DNA of 64,000 nucleotides from Xanthomonas albilineans (GCF_002939705.1 NZ_MDCB01000009.1:62001-126000), one strand, 5' to 3'; positions 1-9,578 are shown, counted from the first letter of the stretch. Notes: generated by a model from the sequence alone, not told the origin. Numbers and translations: made by a program.

Positions 1-142
1 GATGTTCGATGTCGTGCCGCCGGATGACGGCACCGAACAGATCGATATTCGCTTGTTCCTGCGCAGTGGCGACCGTTCGCTGACCGAAACCTGGTTGTAT
101 CAATGGACACCGCCACCGGCTGCCGAGCGCAAACTGTATTGA
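1..142 (+). CDS. Glucan biosynthesis protein, OpgG/OpgD (MdoG) family, C-terminal fragment
   Basis: Only the last 46 or so codons are inside the window; the reading frame is open to the left edge and stops with TGA at 140–142. The visible tail, with an LFLRSGD segment followed by TETWLYQW and PPP, resembles the C-terminus of the periplasmic OpgG/OpgD proteins that act on the osmoregulated periplasmic glucan backbone. Whether it is OpgG or OpgD cannot be decided from this fragment. The call rests on remembered similarity of a short segment, so it is moderate. Confidence 0.5.
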   Translation, partial: MFDVVPPDDGTEQIDIRLFLRSGDRSLTETWLYQWTPPPAAERKLY

Positions 143-312
143 TCTGGCGCGAGCCAAGGCATCACGCAAAACAGCGTGCGGATCCTCCTTTCCGGTCCCG
201 CGCTGGTAGTCGCGGCTGAAGTCGCCCTCCTACCGCAGCAGGAGGGCGAAGCAACGTGGGAGGCCCCGGTGCCACGCGCGCAAACACGCGGCCAATGGCG
301 ATAGCAGCCGCT

Positions 313-1062
313 TCAGGATTTGGTCGGTGGCGGTGGCGCCGCGCTTTTCTGGCCGATGTCTTCGACATCGCCAATATCCACCCGACCTGGCGTACGCCCA
401 TCCCAAACTCGATCCTGTAGTTTCCAGTAGGCCGACGGCTCCCAGAACTGTTTGGCGTAGAACACTTCCGGATCAATGCTGCCGCCGCCTGGGCGATTGA
501 TCGACAAGGCGCCGGCGCCGGAATAGCCAAGCAGACTGCCAGTGCTGCTCATTGCTTCGCGGCGCATGACAGCCTCCTGGCGCGGCTTGGCCATCTGGTC
601 GCCATATTCGGCGATCATCTGCTTGTCGAGGGCGATCGCGCGCTTGCGCTCTTCCGGTGTGAGCTGGTTCCAGTATTCCATTTTGCGCCTGCTGAAAGCC
701 TCGTAACCGCGTTCGGAGGCCAGCGCCATCCACAGGAATCCCATCGCATGATCGGGCGCCACGCCCTGGCCTTGCCAATACATCTCACCCAACCGCGCCT
801 GCGACGGCTTGTCGGCATAGCGGGCGGCCAACTGATACTGTTTCTTGGCCTGCGCATAGTCGCCTTTCTTGTCGGCACGGATACCTGCGCGGCGATAGAA
901 CAGATCCAGATGCGCCTCAAGGAAGCCATCGGTCAGTATCTGTGCCGGGATATCGTCGAATGTGCGTTCAGCCGTGACCGCAGCGACTTGGCCGGGCAGA
1001 GCGAGCAGAAGTGTGCAGACCAAGGTCACGCCGCTACGAACCATTCCTTTGAATCGTTGCAT
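313..1062 (-). CDS. Secreted Sel1-repeat (TPR-like) protein
   Basis: A 249-residue protein. The frame extends upstream, but the ATG at 1062 is preferred because it places a signal peptide at the N-terminus (basic MQRFK, a hydrophobic run, then a PGQVAA cleavage region). Residues of roughly 75–125 form a Sel1/TPR-type helical repeat: an A-rich YAQAKKQYQLAA helix followed by ARLGEMYWQGQGV and a WMALASERGY helix. Sel1 repeats generally mediate protein–protein contacts. The C-terminal third is proline/glycine rich, ends in a PPPP stretch and has no recognised domain. Probably periplasmic; specific role unknown. It is transcribed away from the tdk side with no obvious operon partner. Confidence 0.72.
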   Translation of the reverse strand: MQRFKGMVRSGVTLVCTLLLALPGQVAAVTAERTFDDIPAQILTDGFLEAHLDLFYRRAGIRADKKGDYAQAKKQYQLAARYADKPSQARLGEMYWQGQGVAPDHAMGFLWMALASERGYEAFSRRKMEYWNQLTPEERKRAIALDKQMIAEYGDQMAKPRQEAVMRREAMSSTGSLLGYSGAGALSINRPGGGSIDPEVFYAKQFWEPSAYWKLQDRVWDGRTPGRVDIGDVEDIGQKSAAPPPPTKS

Positions 1063-1169
1063 TTCTCTATTCCATGAGTGTGATGGGGAAGATTCTACAC
1101 AGATGTCACCCCTGCGCTGCAATAGGCAGGATGCATTTCTATACCTTTGTCACAGATGACCGCCTGCGA

Positions 1170-1796
1170 TCAGGAGGATCGCGATGGGGCGATCTGCAGC
1201 GGATCAATGCGGCCTTCGCCGCGCATGATCTTTTTGAACTCGGCACGGCTCACCGACACGTAGCGTTCGTTGCCGCCGATTTCAACCTGCGGACCATCCT
1301 GTACCGCGCGGCCGTTCTCGTCCACCCGCACGGTCATGGTTGCCTTGCTACCGCTGTGGCAGATGGTCTTGATTTCCTGCAGCTCGTCCGCCCAGGCCAG
1401 CAAGGACTGGCTGCCTTCGAACAGTTCGCCACGGAAATCCGTCCGCAGGCCATAACACAGCACGGGGATTCGCAGCCGGTCCACTACCTCGCTGAGTTGC
1501 CAGACCTGGGCGCGGTTGAGGAACTGGGCTTCGTCCACCAGTACGCAATGCAGCGTGCCATGGCTGGCGATGTCGGTTTCGATCAAGGCCAGCAGGTCGG
1601 TCTCGGCCGCGAAGCCTTTGCCATCGGCGCGCAGGCCGATGCGCGAGGCAACCACGCCACTGCCGGCGCGATGGTCCAGCCTTGGGGTGAGAATAACCGT
1701 GCGCATACCGCGCTCGCGGTAGTTGTGCGCCGACTGCAGCAGCGTCGTGGTCTTTCCGGCATTCATCGCCGAATAGTAGAAATACAGTTTCGCCAT
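1170..1796 (-). CDS. tdk: Thymidine kinase (type II, TK1-like)
   Basis: A 208-residue salvage enzyme that phosphorylates thymidine to dTMP. The P-loop is at 11–18 (MNAGKTTT), the DEAQF Walker-B/catalytic segment near 89–93, and the lasso/nucleoside-binding segment [11 protein letters not shown] near 173–183. The ATG at 1796 was chosen because it gives the usual [16 protein letters not shown] start; the frame extends 13 codons further without a good site. The zinc ribbon is degenerate: the usual C-x-C is C146-H-S148 and the second pair is S183 and E186, so three of four expected metal ligands are missing. The kinase core looks intact. Confidence 0.93.
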   Translation of the reverse strand: MAKLYFYYSAMNAGKTTTLLQSAHNYRERGMRTVILTPRLDHRAGSGVVASRIGLRADGKGFAAETDLLALIETDIASHGTLHCVLVDEAQFLNRAQVWQLSEVVDRLRIPVLCYGLRTDFRGELFEGSQSLLAWADELQEIKTICHSGSKATMTVRVDENGRAVQDGPQVEIGGNERYVSVSRAEFKKIMRGEGRIDPLQIAPSRSS

Positions 1797-1929
1797 GCGT
1801 TGGATTCTAGCGCGGACGCGGCGCATTTCATGCACCGGCTAGGGCCGAAAACCGGTTCAGCCAAGGCGCGGCGACGCATGCGGTGACGCAGCCGGTGCCC
1901 GTTACAATACGCGCTCAAGGGAAATTTCT

Positions 1930-3906
1930 ATGCACGGTCTCAACCCCCCCCAACGCGCCGCGGTCCTGCATGACGAAGGTCCGCTGTTGGTGCTGGCTGG
2001 CGCCGGCAGCGGCAAGACCCGCGTGATCGTGGAAAAGATCGCGCACCTGATCGCCAGCGGACGCTACCCGGCCAAGCGCATCGCCGCGATCACCTTCACC
2101 AACAAATCGGCCAAGGAGATGCGCGAACGCGTGGCCAAGCGCATCCGCAACGAAGCGGCCGATGGCCTGACCATCTGTACCTTTCATGCGTTGGGGTTGA
2201 AGTTCCTCCAGATCGAACATGCCGCGGTGGGCTTGAAACGCGGTTTCTCGATCTTCGATGCCGACGATGCCGCCGCGCAGATCAAGGACTTGATGCCCGG
2301 CGCCAAGCCCGATGCCGTCGACGACGCCAAGAACCTGATCTCGCGTGCCAAAAACGCCGGGCTATCGCCGGAACAGGCGATGGCCGCGGCGCGCAGCAAC
2401 CGCGAGCAGGACGCGGCCGGCCTGTACGCGCGCTATCAGGCACGGCTGAGTACGTTCAACGCGGTGGACTTCGACGATTTGATCCGGCTGCCGGTGCAGG
2501 TGCTGGAAGGCAACGAAGACATCGTGATGGCCTGGCGCGAGCGCATCGGCTATCTGCTGGTGGACGAGAGTCAGGACACCAACGATGCGCAATACCGGTT
2601 GCTGAAGATGTTGGCCGGTCCGCGTGGCAACTTCACCTGCGTGGGCGACGATGACCAGAGTATTTACGCCTGGCGCGGCGCCAATCCGGAAAATTTGATG
2701 CAGATGGGCCGCGATTACCCGACGCTGCAGATCATCAAGCTGGAACAGAACTACCGCTGTTCCAACCGCGTGCTACGCGCGGCAAATGCGCTGATCGCCC
2801 ACAACCCGCACGAACATCTGAAAACCTTATGGAGCGACCAAGCCGACGGCGAGCGTATCCGTGTCTGGGAGTGTCGCGACAGCGACCACGAGGCGGAGAA
2901 GGTCGCCGCCGAAATCGCTTATCTGGGCACCGCCAAGCAAGTGCCTTGGAGCGATTTCTGCATCCTGTTCCGCGGCAACTTCCAGTCGCGGCCGCTGGAG
3001 AAGGCGTTGCAGATGGCCGCCGTGCCGTATCACATCACCGGCGGCACCGCGTTTTTGGAACGGCAGGAAGTCAAAGATGTGCTGGCGTGGTTGCGGCTGT
3101 TGGTCAATCCCGATGACGATGCGGCGTTCCTGCGTGCAGTGCAGGCGCCCAAGCGCGAGGTCGGCGCGACTTCGCTGGCCAAATTGGCAGAACTGGCGGC
3201 AGCAAAGCACCTACCGATGTCGCGTGCCGCCGCGTCGGTCGGCGCGTTGCAGCAGCTGCCGCCACGTGCGGCCAACGGACTGAGCGATTTCGTCGACATT
3301 TTGCACGAGCTGCGCGCGGCTTCGGCCACCGTGTCCTCGGCCGACGTGGTACGCCAGCTCGCTGAGCAATCCGGCTTGATCCGCGAACTACGCAACCAGT
3401 GCAAGGACGAGGCCAGCTTCCAGCGTCGCCGTGGCAATCTGGAGGAACTCGCCAAGTGGTTCGAAAGCGGCCCGCGCGGCGCCAGCGTCGGCGACCTGGC
3501 CGCACAGTTGGCATTGCTATCGCGCAACGACAAGGACGACGGCGGCAATCAGGTGCGGATGATGACCATGCATGCCTCCAAGGGCCTGGAGTTCCGCTAC
3601 GTGTTCATCGTCGGCTGCGAAGACGGCGTGCTGCCGCACGAGGTCAGCCTGGAAGAAGGCAATTTGCAGGAGGAACGCCGCCTGCTGTACGTCGGCATCA
3701 CCCGCGCCAAGGAGCAACTGTGGATGAGCTACAGCATGCTGACCCGCAAATTCGGCGAGCATATCCGGCTCAAGCCCAGCCGCTTCTTCGACGAGATTCC
3801 GGCCGAGGAGATGCAACGCGATGGTGCAGACCCCGTGGCAGATGCCGCACGCAAAAAAGAGCGCGCCAATGCGGGCCTGGCAGCGATCCAGGCATTGTTC
3901 GACTGA
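1930..3906 (+). CDS. rep: ATP-dependent DNA helicase Rep
   Basis: A 658-residue superfamily 1A 3'→5' helicase, likely helping forks restart and pass protein blocks. The Q-motif (NPPQRAAV) is near residue 6, Walker A GAGSGKT near 24–30, motif II DESQDT near 214, motif III GDDDQSIYAWRGA near 238, and motif V/VI residues MTMHASKGLEF and YVGITRAKEQL near 546 and 590. Length and motif spacing fit Rep (and the absence of a long C-terminal Tudor-like tail argues against UvrD or PcrA). The ATG at 1930 follows an AAGGGA ribosome-binding stretch; a TACAAT hexamer at 1903–1908 could be its −10. Confidence 0.93.
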   Translation: MHGLNPPQRAAVLHDEGPLLVLAGAGSGKTRVIVEKIAHLIASGRYPAKRIAAITFTNKSAKEMRERVAKRIRNEAADGLTICTFHALGLKFLQIEHAAVGLKRGFSIFDADDAAAQIKDLMPGAKPDAVDDAKNLISRAKNAGLSPEQAMAAARSNREQDAAGLYARYQARLSTFNAVDFDDLIRLPVQVLEGNEDIVMAWRERIGYLLVDESQDTNDAQYRLLKMLAGPRGNFTCVGDDDQSIYAWRGANPENLMQMGRDYPTLQIIKLEQNYRCSNRVLRAANALIAHNPHEHLKTLWSDQADGERIRVWECRDSDHEAEKVAAEIAYLGTAKQVPWSDFCILFRGNFQSRPLEKALQMAAVPYHITGGTAFLERQEVKDVLAWLRLLVNPDDDAAFLRAVQAPKREVGATSLAKLAELAAAKHLPMSRAAASVGALQQLPPRAANGLSDFVDILHELRAASATVSSADVVRQLAEQSGLIRELRNQCKDEASFQRRRGNLEELAKWFESGPRGASVGDLAAQLALLSRNDKDDGGNQVRMMTMHASKGLEFRYVFIVGCEDGVLPHEVSLEEGNLQEERRLLYVGITRAKEQLWMSYSMLTRKFGEHIRLKPSRFFDEIPAEEMQRDGADPVADAARKKERANAGLAAIQALFD

Positions 3907-4026
3907 GGTTTTTTCGAAGGCTCGATCAGATCGCGTGGCATGCACATCTTTCCACGCGCATGCCACGATCGTCGCGCTGCATCGGACATTACGACACAGC
4001 GACGGCCAACGTTGAATCGACCGCCC

Positions 4027-4425
4027 TCACTGCGGCGGCGCCACCAGTTCCCTGGTGCTGAGGTAGCCGTCGCCGTTGCTGTCCTGCTTGTGGAAGCGGG
4101 TCGTCAGCGTCGCCAAGTGTTGCGCACGGGTGATCGGTGGCCCATGGCCACCGGGCAATTCGGCGGGACTGAGTACGCCATCGTGGTCAAGATCGCGAGC
4201 ATCGAAGGCGTAGCTCATCCAGTCTAGATATTCGTCCAGGCTGACCCGGCCGTCGCCGTCGCGGTCCATGCGTTGCAGGTAGCTGACGGTGTCGCTGACC
4301 TGGGCGGCGGCGTTGCCACCGAATGCGACCAGCAGCCCCAGTAAAACCACGGACGAAGAACGCCGCACGCGACGGCCTTCGCCGAGCAAGCCGCGACCAA
4401 TGACATCAAAATTTGTATTGGACAT
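4027..4425 (-). CDS. Secreted EF-hand calcium-binding protein
   Basis: A 132-residue protein with a signal peptide or anchor (basic RRVRRSS at 18–25, hydrophobic VVLLGLLVAF, then GNAAAQ) and three EF-hand loops: D54-R-D-G-D-G through E65, D78-L-D-H-D-G through E89, and D115-S-N-G-D-G through E126. All three keep acidic residues at loop positions 1, 5 and 12 with Gly at 6, so they should bind Ca2+. The ATG at 4425 was chosen because TCCGGAG lies just upstream; the frame continues above it. It is divergently arranged with the ABC ATPase. No enzymatic domain is seen, so a Ca2+-buffering or sensing role in the envelope is inferred. Confidence 0.78.
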   Translation of the reverse strand: MSNTNFDVIGRGLLGEGRRVRRSSSVVLLGLLVAFGGNAAAQVSDTVSYLQRMDRDGDGRVSLDEYLDWMSYAFDARDLDHDGVLSPAELPGGHGPPITRAQHLATLTTRFHKQDSNGDGYLSTRELVAPPQ

Positions 4426-4561
4426 CACCAAAACTCCGGAACGCGGGACAGCCTGATACAGGAATAAGCGACAGCATGAGGCTGAAACCACATATTGATC
4501 CAGCCCTCGCGTATGGTATGTGTGTGCGGAGCGTTTCCGATCATCCAACGGTCCCAATTCC

Positions 4562-5404
4562 ATGTCTGCCTCTCCTTCCGAAGCAACCTCAGTACCAGTG
4601 GACGCACCGTTGATCGAGCTGGACCGCGCCAGCGTCGTGCGCGGCCAGGTCCGCGTGCTGCATGCGTTGAGCCTGCGCATCGCGCTCGGCCAGCACACCG
4701 CCCTGCTTGGCCCGAACGGCTGCGGCAAATCGACTCTCATCAAACTCATCACCCGCGAACTCTATCCGTTGGCGCGTATCGGCGAGGAGCCGGCTGTGCG
4801 GGTGCTGGGGCAGAGCCGCTGGCAGGTGGACCGGCTGCGCAACCAATTGGGGATCGTCACCGGCGACCTGAGCGGCCACCTGCTCGCAATGCCCGGCCTG
4901 GACGTGGAGAGTGCGGTGTTGTCGGGGTTCTTCGCCAGCCACGTAGTGCCGTCGCACCGGGAGGTGACCGCCGCGATGCGGGAACGCGCGCGCGAAGCGC
5001 TGCAGGCCGCACAGGCGCTGCCCTTGCTGCAACGACCATACGCGGAACTGTCGGCGGGCGAGACCCGCCGCGTGCTGATCGCGCGTGCTCTGGTCAATCG
5101 GCCACAAGCCTTGCTACTGGACGAGCCCAGTACCGGACTGGATCTGGTCGCGCGCCAAGCCCTACTGACGACAATGCGCGCACTCGCCGCTCAGGGCATC
5201 ACGCTGGTGCTGGTGACCCATCACATCGAAGAGATCGTGCCGGAAATCGAGCGGGTAATCCTACTCCGCCAAGGCCAGGTGTATGCCGACGGCACACCCG
5301 ATGCCGTGCTTGCCGACGAGCCGTTATCGGCGGTGTTCGGCACGCCAATACGGGTGCGCCACGATGGCATCAGTTACTGCGCGAGCATCGCGAAAGACGA
5401 TTGA
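4562..5404 (+). CDS. ABC transporter-type ATPase without partner permease
   Basis: A 280-residue stand-alone nucleotide-binding protein. Walker A GPNGCGKST is near residue 52, the signature is LSAGE (instead of LSGGQ) near 161, Walker B LLLDEPSTGLD near 185, and the H-loop LVTHH near 220. No membrane permease or binding protein lies beside it. It could serve a distant permease or be a soluble ABC ATPase such as the CAF16/ModF-like group; the sequence does not decide. The ATG at 4562 precedes MSASPSEAT; an upstream in-frame ATG at 4520 is possible and neither has a strong ribosome-binding site. Confidence 0.8.
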   Translation: MSASPSEATSVPVDAPLIELDRASVVRGQVRVLHALSLRIALGQHTALLGPNGCGKSTLIKLITRELYPLARIGEEPAVRVLGQSRWQVDRLRNQLGIVTGDLSGHLLAMPGLDVESAVLSGFFASHVVPSHREVTAAMRERAREALQAAQALPLLQRPYAELSAGETRRVLIARALVNRPQALLLDEPSTGLDLVARQALLTTMRALAAQGITLVLVTHHIEEIVPEIERVILLRQGQVYADGTPDAVLADEPLSAVFGTPIRVRHDGISYCASIAKDD

Positions 5405-5474
5405 ACAGGCTGCGCAGGTCATTCTTACGCGCCGCCGGTACTACCGCTCCTTTCGACACTTTGCGCACATCGGT

Positions 5475-5930
5475 TCAAGTGCGCGACATGCTAGCAGCAC
5501 GCGCGACAGCCGCGTTGTCGAACGCCGCACGCGCGGCGCGCACGTCCGCATGGTACGTCTTGGCCCAGTGCACCAGCGGCAGCAGCACTTCGTTCAACGA
5601 CTGACCGAGCGGTGTCAGTTGGTATCGCACCCCCGGTACGACGGTCGGCAAGACCTCGCGCGCGACCAGACCTTCGCGCTGCAAGTCACGCAGGGTCTGG
5701 GTCAACATGCGCTGGGAGATGTCGGGCACCGCACGACGCAGTTCGCCGAAACGATGCGGACGCTCGGCCAGCAGCATCACGAACAAGGTGCTCCATTTGT
5801 CGCCGATCTGCGCGAGCACGTCGCGTACCGGACACTGGCCGATGGCCATACCCTGGCCACGATAGTCGTCCAGTTGCTGGCTCAGCGGCGGCTCCAGCGT
5901 GCCATCGGCCTGCATCGCAGCAATGTCCAT
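5475..5930 (-). CDS. HxlR-family transcriptional regulator (YtfH/QorR-like)
   Basis: A 151-residue winged-helix regulator. The HxlR hallmark [15 protein letters not shown] starts at Cys33, followed by [14 protein letters not shown] and the wing and recognition segments [15 protein letters not shown]. In this family a cysteine at this position commonly senses oxidants or electrophiles. The ATG at 5930 is chosen because GAGGTGAG sits just before it. It is divergent from the QorB-like reductase at 6043, the same pairing as E. coli ytfH/qorB, so it probably controls that gene from the 112-bp region between them. Confidence 0.88.
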   Translation of the reverse strand: MDIAAMQADGTLEPPLSQQLDDYRGQGMAIGQCPVRDVLAQIGDKWSTLFVMLLAERPHRFGELRRAVPDISQRMLTQTLRDLQREGLVAREVLPTVVPGVRYQLTPLGQSLNEVLLPLVHWAKTYHADVRAARAAFDNAAVARAASMSRT

Positions 5931-5972
5931 GGTGCTCACCTCAAGGTAATCAGGGGCGAAAAAAGTGCCGTC

Positions 5973-6000
5973 TTTACAACACCGCACTGGTCTCTACGAT
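5973..6000 (+). promoter_or_regulatory. Probable sigma-70 promoter of the QorB-like gene
   Basis: TTTACA at 5973–5978 and TACGAT at 5995–6000 are separated by 16 bp and lie about 43 bp before the downstream ATG at 6043. The pair falls in the divergent gap with the HxlR gene, so overlap with a regulator operator is likely, but I see no clear palindrome. Confidence 0.45.
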
Positions 6001-6042
6001 AGATCAAGTTCCTTTTCCAGACCATTGCACGGGAGACCCGTC

Positions 6043-6951
6043 ATGTCCGTATCGTCCGATTCTCTGCTCGTCACCGGCGCTGGTGGCCAGTTCGGCCAGC
6101 GCGTGCTGGCGCACCTGCTCGATACACTGCACATCGCGCCATCGCGCGTGGTGGCGACGACGCGCCGGCCAGAGCGCCTGGCCGCGTGGGCGTCGCGCGG
6201 CGTCGCGGTGCACCAGGCTGATTTCGACACACCCGCCTCACTGGACGCCGCGTTTCGCAATGTCAGCCGGGTGCTGTTGATCAGCACCGATGCGCTGGAC
6301 CGCCCCGGCCAGCGTCTGCAACAGCACCTCGCCGCGATCGCCGCCGCCGAACGTGGTGGCGTGGAGCATCTGATCTACACCTCCTGCCCGGAACCGCACA
6401 ACTCCCCGCTCCTGCTCGCCCCCGACCACGCCGGGACCGAAGACGCGCTCACCGCCAGCGCCCTACCCGGCTGGACCGTGTTGCGCAACCATTGGTACTT
6501 CGAGAACCTGTTGATGAGCCTGCCATCGGTGCTGGCATCGGGCCAATGGTACAGCGCAGCCGGCGATGGCGGCATCGCGCACATCGCCCGCGACGATCTA
6601 ACCCGTGCGGCGGCGGTGGCCCTGGCCAGCCGCAACACCGACAAGCGCACGCTGACTTTGAGCGGCGCCCGCGCCTACACCACCGCCGAGATCGCCGCGC
6701 TGGTCAGCGACACGCTGGGCGTGCCGATCCAGGTGGTACCGGTACCCGTCGAAGGGTTGGTGCAAGGCATGGTAAGCGCCGGCATGCCCAAGGCGGTCGC
6801 GCGCATCTACGCTTCGTTCGACAGCAATACCGCCGCTGGCCGCGTTGCCACCGTCACGGGCGATTACCAGACGCTCACCGGGCAGGCACCGCAAGCATTC
6901 GAACAATGGCTAGGGGTTAATCAAGCGCAATTGGCGAAGCTCGGACACTGA
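6043..6951 (+). CDS. qorB: NAD(P)-binding quinone oxidoreductase-like protein (QorB/YtfG, NmrA-like atypical SDR)
   Basis: A 302-residue Rossmann-fold protein. The dinucleotide-binding motif GAGGQFGQRV is at 12–21, followed by VVATTRRPERL, which usually contacts the NADP phosphate. The body matches the NmrA-like SDR group, which lacks the classical YxxxK dyad; the HLIYTSCPE strand follows that pattern. E. coli QorB reduces quinones with NADPH. The divergent HxlR gene supports this assignment. The start at 6043 has GGGAGA upstream. An NmrA-like redox sensor without enzymatic activity is the main alternative. Confidence 0.82.
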   Translation: MSVSSDSLLVTGAGGQFGQRVLAHLLDTLHIAPSRVVATTRRPERLAAWASRGVAVHQADFDTPASLDAAFRNVSRVLLISTDALDRPGQRLQQHLAAIAAAERGGVEHLIYTSCPEPHNSPLLLAPDHAGTEDALTASALPGWTVLRNHWYFENLLMSLPSVLASGQWYSAAGDGGIAHIARDDLTRAAAVALASRNTDKRTLTLSGARAYTTAEIAALVSDTLGVPIQVVPVPVEGLVQGMVSAGMPKAVARIYASFDSNTAAGRVATVTGDYQTLTGQAPQAFEQWLGVNQAQLAKLGH

Positions 6952-7002
6952 ATTGCGATAGGCGAGGCCCAGATATTGTAAGTTGGTCATGTGCTCATCT
7001 CA

Positions 7003-7959
7003 TTACTGGCTTGAGTCCTTTTCTTCGGGCACATCCCAGTCCTTCGAACGTACCTCTCCAGTCTGGTAAAACTGCTTGACCAACTTGATATAGTCCAGAA
7101 AATCTCGATTCTCCGTGGCCAACCGGTTAGCCATGTCCCAATCAATTTCATCGCGTTCACGCGCGGGAATCAGCACTTGGCTGTCAGCCGGGTTGTCTAC
7201 ATCCAACTGGATGAAACCAATACCATGCGGCGCGAATAGCATACGTAACTCTTTCAGCGTGTCCTGCCCACTGATTTCCGCCGCGACCAAGTAGCCGAAG
7301 TTACCCCACGACGAATTCGATACCGCTTGGAAAAAGCACTCACGCACATTCGAGCGGTTGATCAGCAGCTTGACCTCAAACGACCAAAGTTTGGTGCGCT
7401 TGTCGGAATACTGCTTGACGCAGTCCCGCACCTCCTGGTGCCATTCCACACCTAAGTCTTCCATGCCGACCACGTCCGGGTACAGCCATCGATTTCCATT
7501 CGGCCCTCGCTTGTTCGATGAGCGCTTCTCGTCGATGCGTTTGGAAAAGACACCGAACTCTTCCAAGATATAATGTGAAAGCAGTGGGTACAGTGCGTGT
7601 TCATCCAGCCTCGAAGTACCCGCATCTCCTGCTACCAAAGCCCCCTCACTCTCGGCAGCGGCCACTTCGGCACTGTCTGATTTCTCCGAGTAGTAATACT
7701 TACGCGGTCGTCCTTCGGTAGTTTTCAACGCTGGATGCTTCATTTGCATGCGCGGTCGTTGCGAGCTGATTTCGGCAACAAGCTGCTGCACCAAATTCGC
7801 ATCCGACTTGATGTAGTCGCCTCGACTATTAGCGCGTTTTTCCTGGCACTCCACAGGGAAGGTAGCGAACACCCACTCGGCGATCTGCCTGGCAGTGAAT
7901 TTTTCTTCGGGCCGCGCCTGTAAATAGTTCACTACTACTTTCGAAAGATTCAACGCCAC
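7003..7959 (-). CDS. HrgA-like protein: N-terminal winged helix plus PD-(D/E)XK nuclease-like core (COG2958-type)
   Basis: A 318-residue protein starting at GTG 7959 with GGAGA upstream. Residues 1–90 look like a HARE/winged-helix region (NYLQARPEEKFTARQIAEWV, then RPRKYYY). Residues 155–225 carry a nuclease-like order of motifs: P161-D162, E195-V196-K197 after a beta-strand, and Q211 in the next helix, as in Mrr-like PD-(D/E)XK enzymes. Homologs named HrgA are known beside restriction–modification genes, but no methyltransferase is here. The gene is visibly A+T-richer than its neighbours and sits alone between qorB and mnmE, suggesting acquisition. DNA cleavage or defence is an inference. 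Confidence 0.7.
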   Translation of the reverse strand: MALNLSKVVVNYLQARPEEKFTARQIAEWVFATFPVECQEKRANSRGDYIKSDANLVQQLVAEISSQRPRMQMKHPALKTTEGRPRKYYYSEKSDSAEVAAAESEGALVAGDAGTSRLDEHALYPLLSHYILEEFGVFSKRIDEKRSSNKRGPNGNRWLYPDVVGMEDLGVEWHQEVRDCVKQYSDKRTKLWSFEVKLLINRSNVRECFFQAVSNSSWGNFGYLVAAEISGQDTLKELRMLFAPHGIGFIQLDVDNPADSQVLIPARERDEIDWDMANRLATENRDFLDYIKLVKQFYQTGEVRSKDWDVPEEKDSSQ

Positions 7960-8103
7960 GTTATTTCTCCATTCTTTCCTGTCATGATGTTACCCGTGAA
8001 GATTCACATTGACATGGACGACATAGACCTTTGTCCAAACTTCGGCAAAATTCAAAATTTGTCGCTAATCGATATCTAATCTTGACAGCCCCTGGACCCC
8101 ATC

Positions 8104-9447
8104 TCACTTCCCGATGCAGAAACTGGAGAAAATTCGACCGAGCAGATCGTCGGCGCTGAAGGTACCGACGATTTCGCCAAGTGCATTATGCGTCAGGCGT
8201 AATTCCTCGGCGGCCAGCTCCAGGCGTTCATGCTCCAGTTCGGCCATCGCCGTCGCGACGTGCAGGCTGGCCCGCTGTAATGCCTCAACGTGGCGCGCAC
8301 GCGCGGAAAATTCGCCCTCGCTCCCCTCGCCCACTGTGGCGCCGGCGATGGCGCGCAGGTGCCGGTGCAATTGTTCCAGTCCGCTGCCCGTCACGGCAGA
8401 GATGTAGACAGTGTCCGCGCACGCCTCAGGCGCCTTGGTCAGCAGATCGCACTTGTTGTGGATCCATAAGCGTTGCGGGACATCGGCAATGGCTTCGGCA
8501 ACCGCCGCACGGCCAACTGCCACATCTCGCGCATCGAGTACGACCAGGGCCAGATCGGCGCGTTGCAGTTCCAGTCGAGCGCGACGCATGCCTTCGCGTT
8601 CGATCGCATCGCCGCCGTCGCGCAGGCCCGCGGTGTCCACCAGGGTCAATTCCAGCCCGTCCACGCGCACGGTCTCATGCAAGGTGTCGCGAGTCGTGCC
8701 GGCGATATCGGTGACGATGGCGCGGGCGCTGCCAGCCAAGGCGTTGAGCAAGGAACTCTTGCCGGCATTCGGCGGCCCCACCAGCACCGCGTGCAGGCCG
8801 TCGCGCAAGCGGCGGCCACGTTCTGCCTCCAAGTGCAGTTGCGCCAGGTCCACACGTACTTGCTGCAGATCGGTGCGAACCTGCGCGCCACCGAGAGTCT
8901 CCAGTGCTTCGTCGGCGAAGTCGATCGCTGCTTCGATATGCAGGCGCAGACGGATCACCTGCTCGGCCAGGTCTTCGACCCGACGCGAAAACACACCGTC
9001 CAACGATCTGCGCGCCGCGCGGGCCGCACGCAGGTCGCCGGCGGCGATCAGGTCGGCGATGGCCTCGGCCTGGGCCAGGTCCAGCTTGCGATTGAGGAAG
9101 GCGCGTTCGCTGAACTCACCCGGACGAGCCGGGCGCGCGCCAAGTTCGCAACAACGCGCAACCAGCTGCCGCAGCAACACCGGGCTGCCGTGCGCCTGTA
9201 ATTCCAGCACGTCCTCGCCGGTGAAACTGCGTGGTGCCGGGAACCACAGCGCGATGCCATCGTCGAGTGTGTCGCCCTGCGCATCGCGAAAGTGCGCATA
9301 ACGCGCGCTACGCGGCAGTAGCGCGCCAAGCCCGAGTCCGTCGGCAATGCGGCCAGCGGCCGGCCCGGACACGCGCACCATCCCGACACCGCCTGCTCCC
9401 GGTGCAGTAGCAATCGCAGCGATGGTGTCGTTGGCAGAGCTCGACAT
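8104..9447 (-). CDS. mnmE: tRNA uridine-5-carboxymethylaminomethyl(34) synthesis GTPase MnmE (TrmE)
   Basis: A 447-residue GTPase that works with MnmG to modify U34 of certain tRNAs. The N-terminal folate-binding domain begins [17 protein letters not shown]. The embedded G domain shows GPPNAGKSS (G1), DTAG (G3) and NKCD (G4), and the protein ends with the diagnostic FCIGK motif holding the catalytic cysteine. The ATG at 9447 gives the normal N-terminus; the frame runs 29 codons further upstream without support. It lies downstream of yidC in the usual rpmH–rnpA–yidC–mnmE order. Confidence 0.97.
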   Translation of the reverse strand: MSSSANDTIAAIATAPGAGGVGMVRVSGPAAGRIADGLGLGALLPRSARYAHFRDAQGDTLDDGIALWFPAPRSFTGEDVLELQAHGSPVLLRQLVARCCELGARPARPGEFSERAFLNRKLDLAQAEAIADLIAAGDLRAARAARRSLDGVFSRRVEDLAEQVIRLRLHIEAAIDFADEALETLGGAQVRTDLQQVRVDLAQLHLEAERGRRLRDGLHAVLVGPPNAGKSSLLNALAGSARAIVTDIAGTTRDTLHETVRVDGLELTLVDTAGLRDGGDAIEREGMRRARLELQRADLALVVLDARDVAVGRAAVAEAIADVPQRLWIHNKCDLLTKAPEACADTVYISAVTGSGLEQLHRHLRAIAGATVGEGSEGEFSARARHVEALQRASLHVATAMAELEHERLELAAEELRLTHNALGEIVGTFSADDLLGRIFSSFCIGK

Positions 9448-9578
9448 GGCAAATTTTTTGTCTCCGTGCGGCGAAAGGCGCGGGGCCTGCCGCTGGATGC
9501 ACATATCGGCCACCGACACAAAAACCAACTGCAATTGCAGACATGCCCACTGCCCGCCTGACGTTGGGCGTTGCGAAC

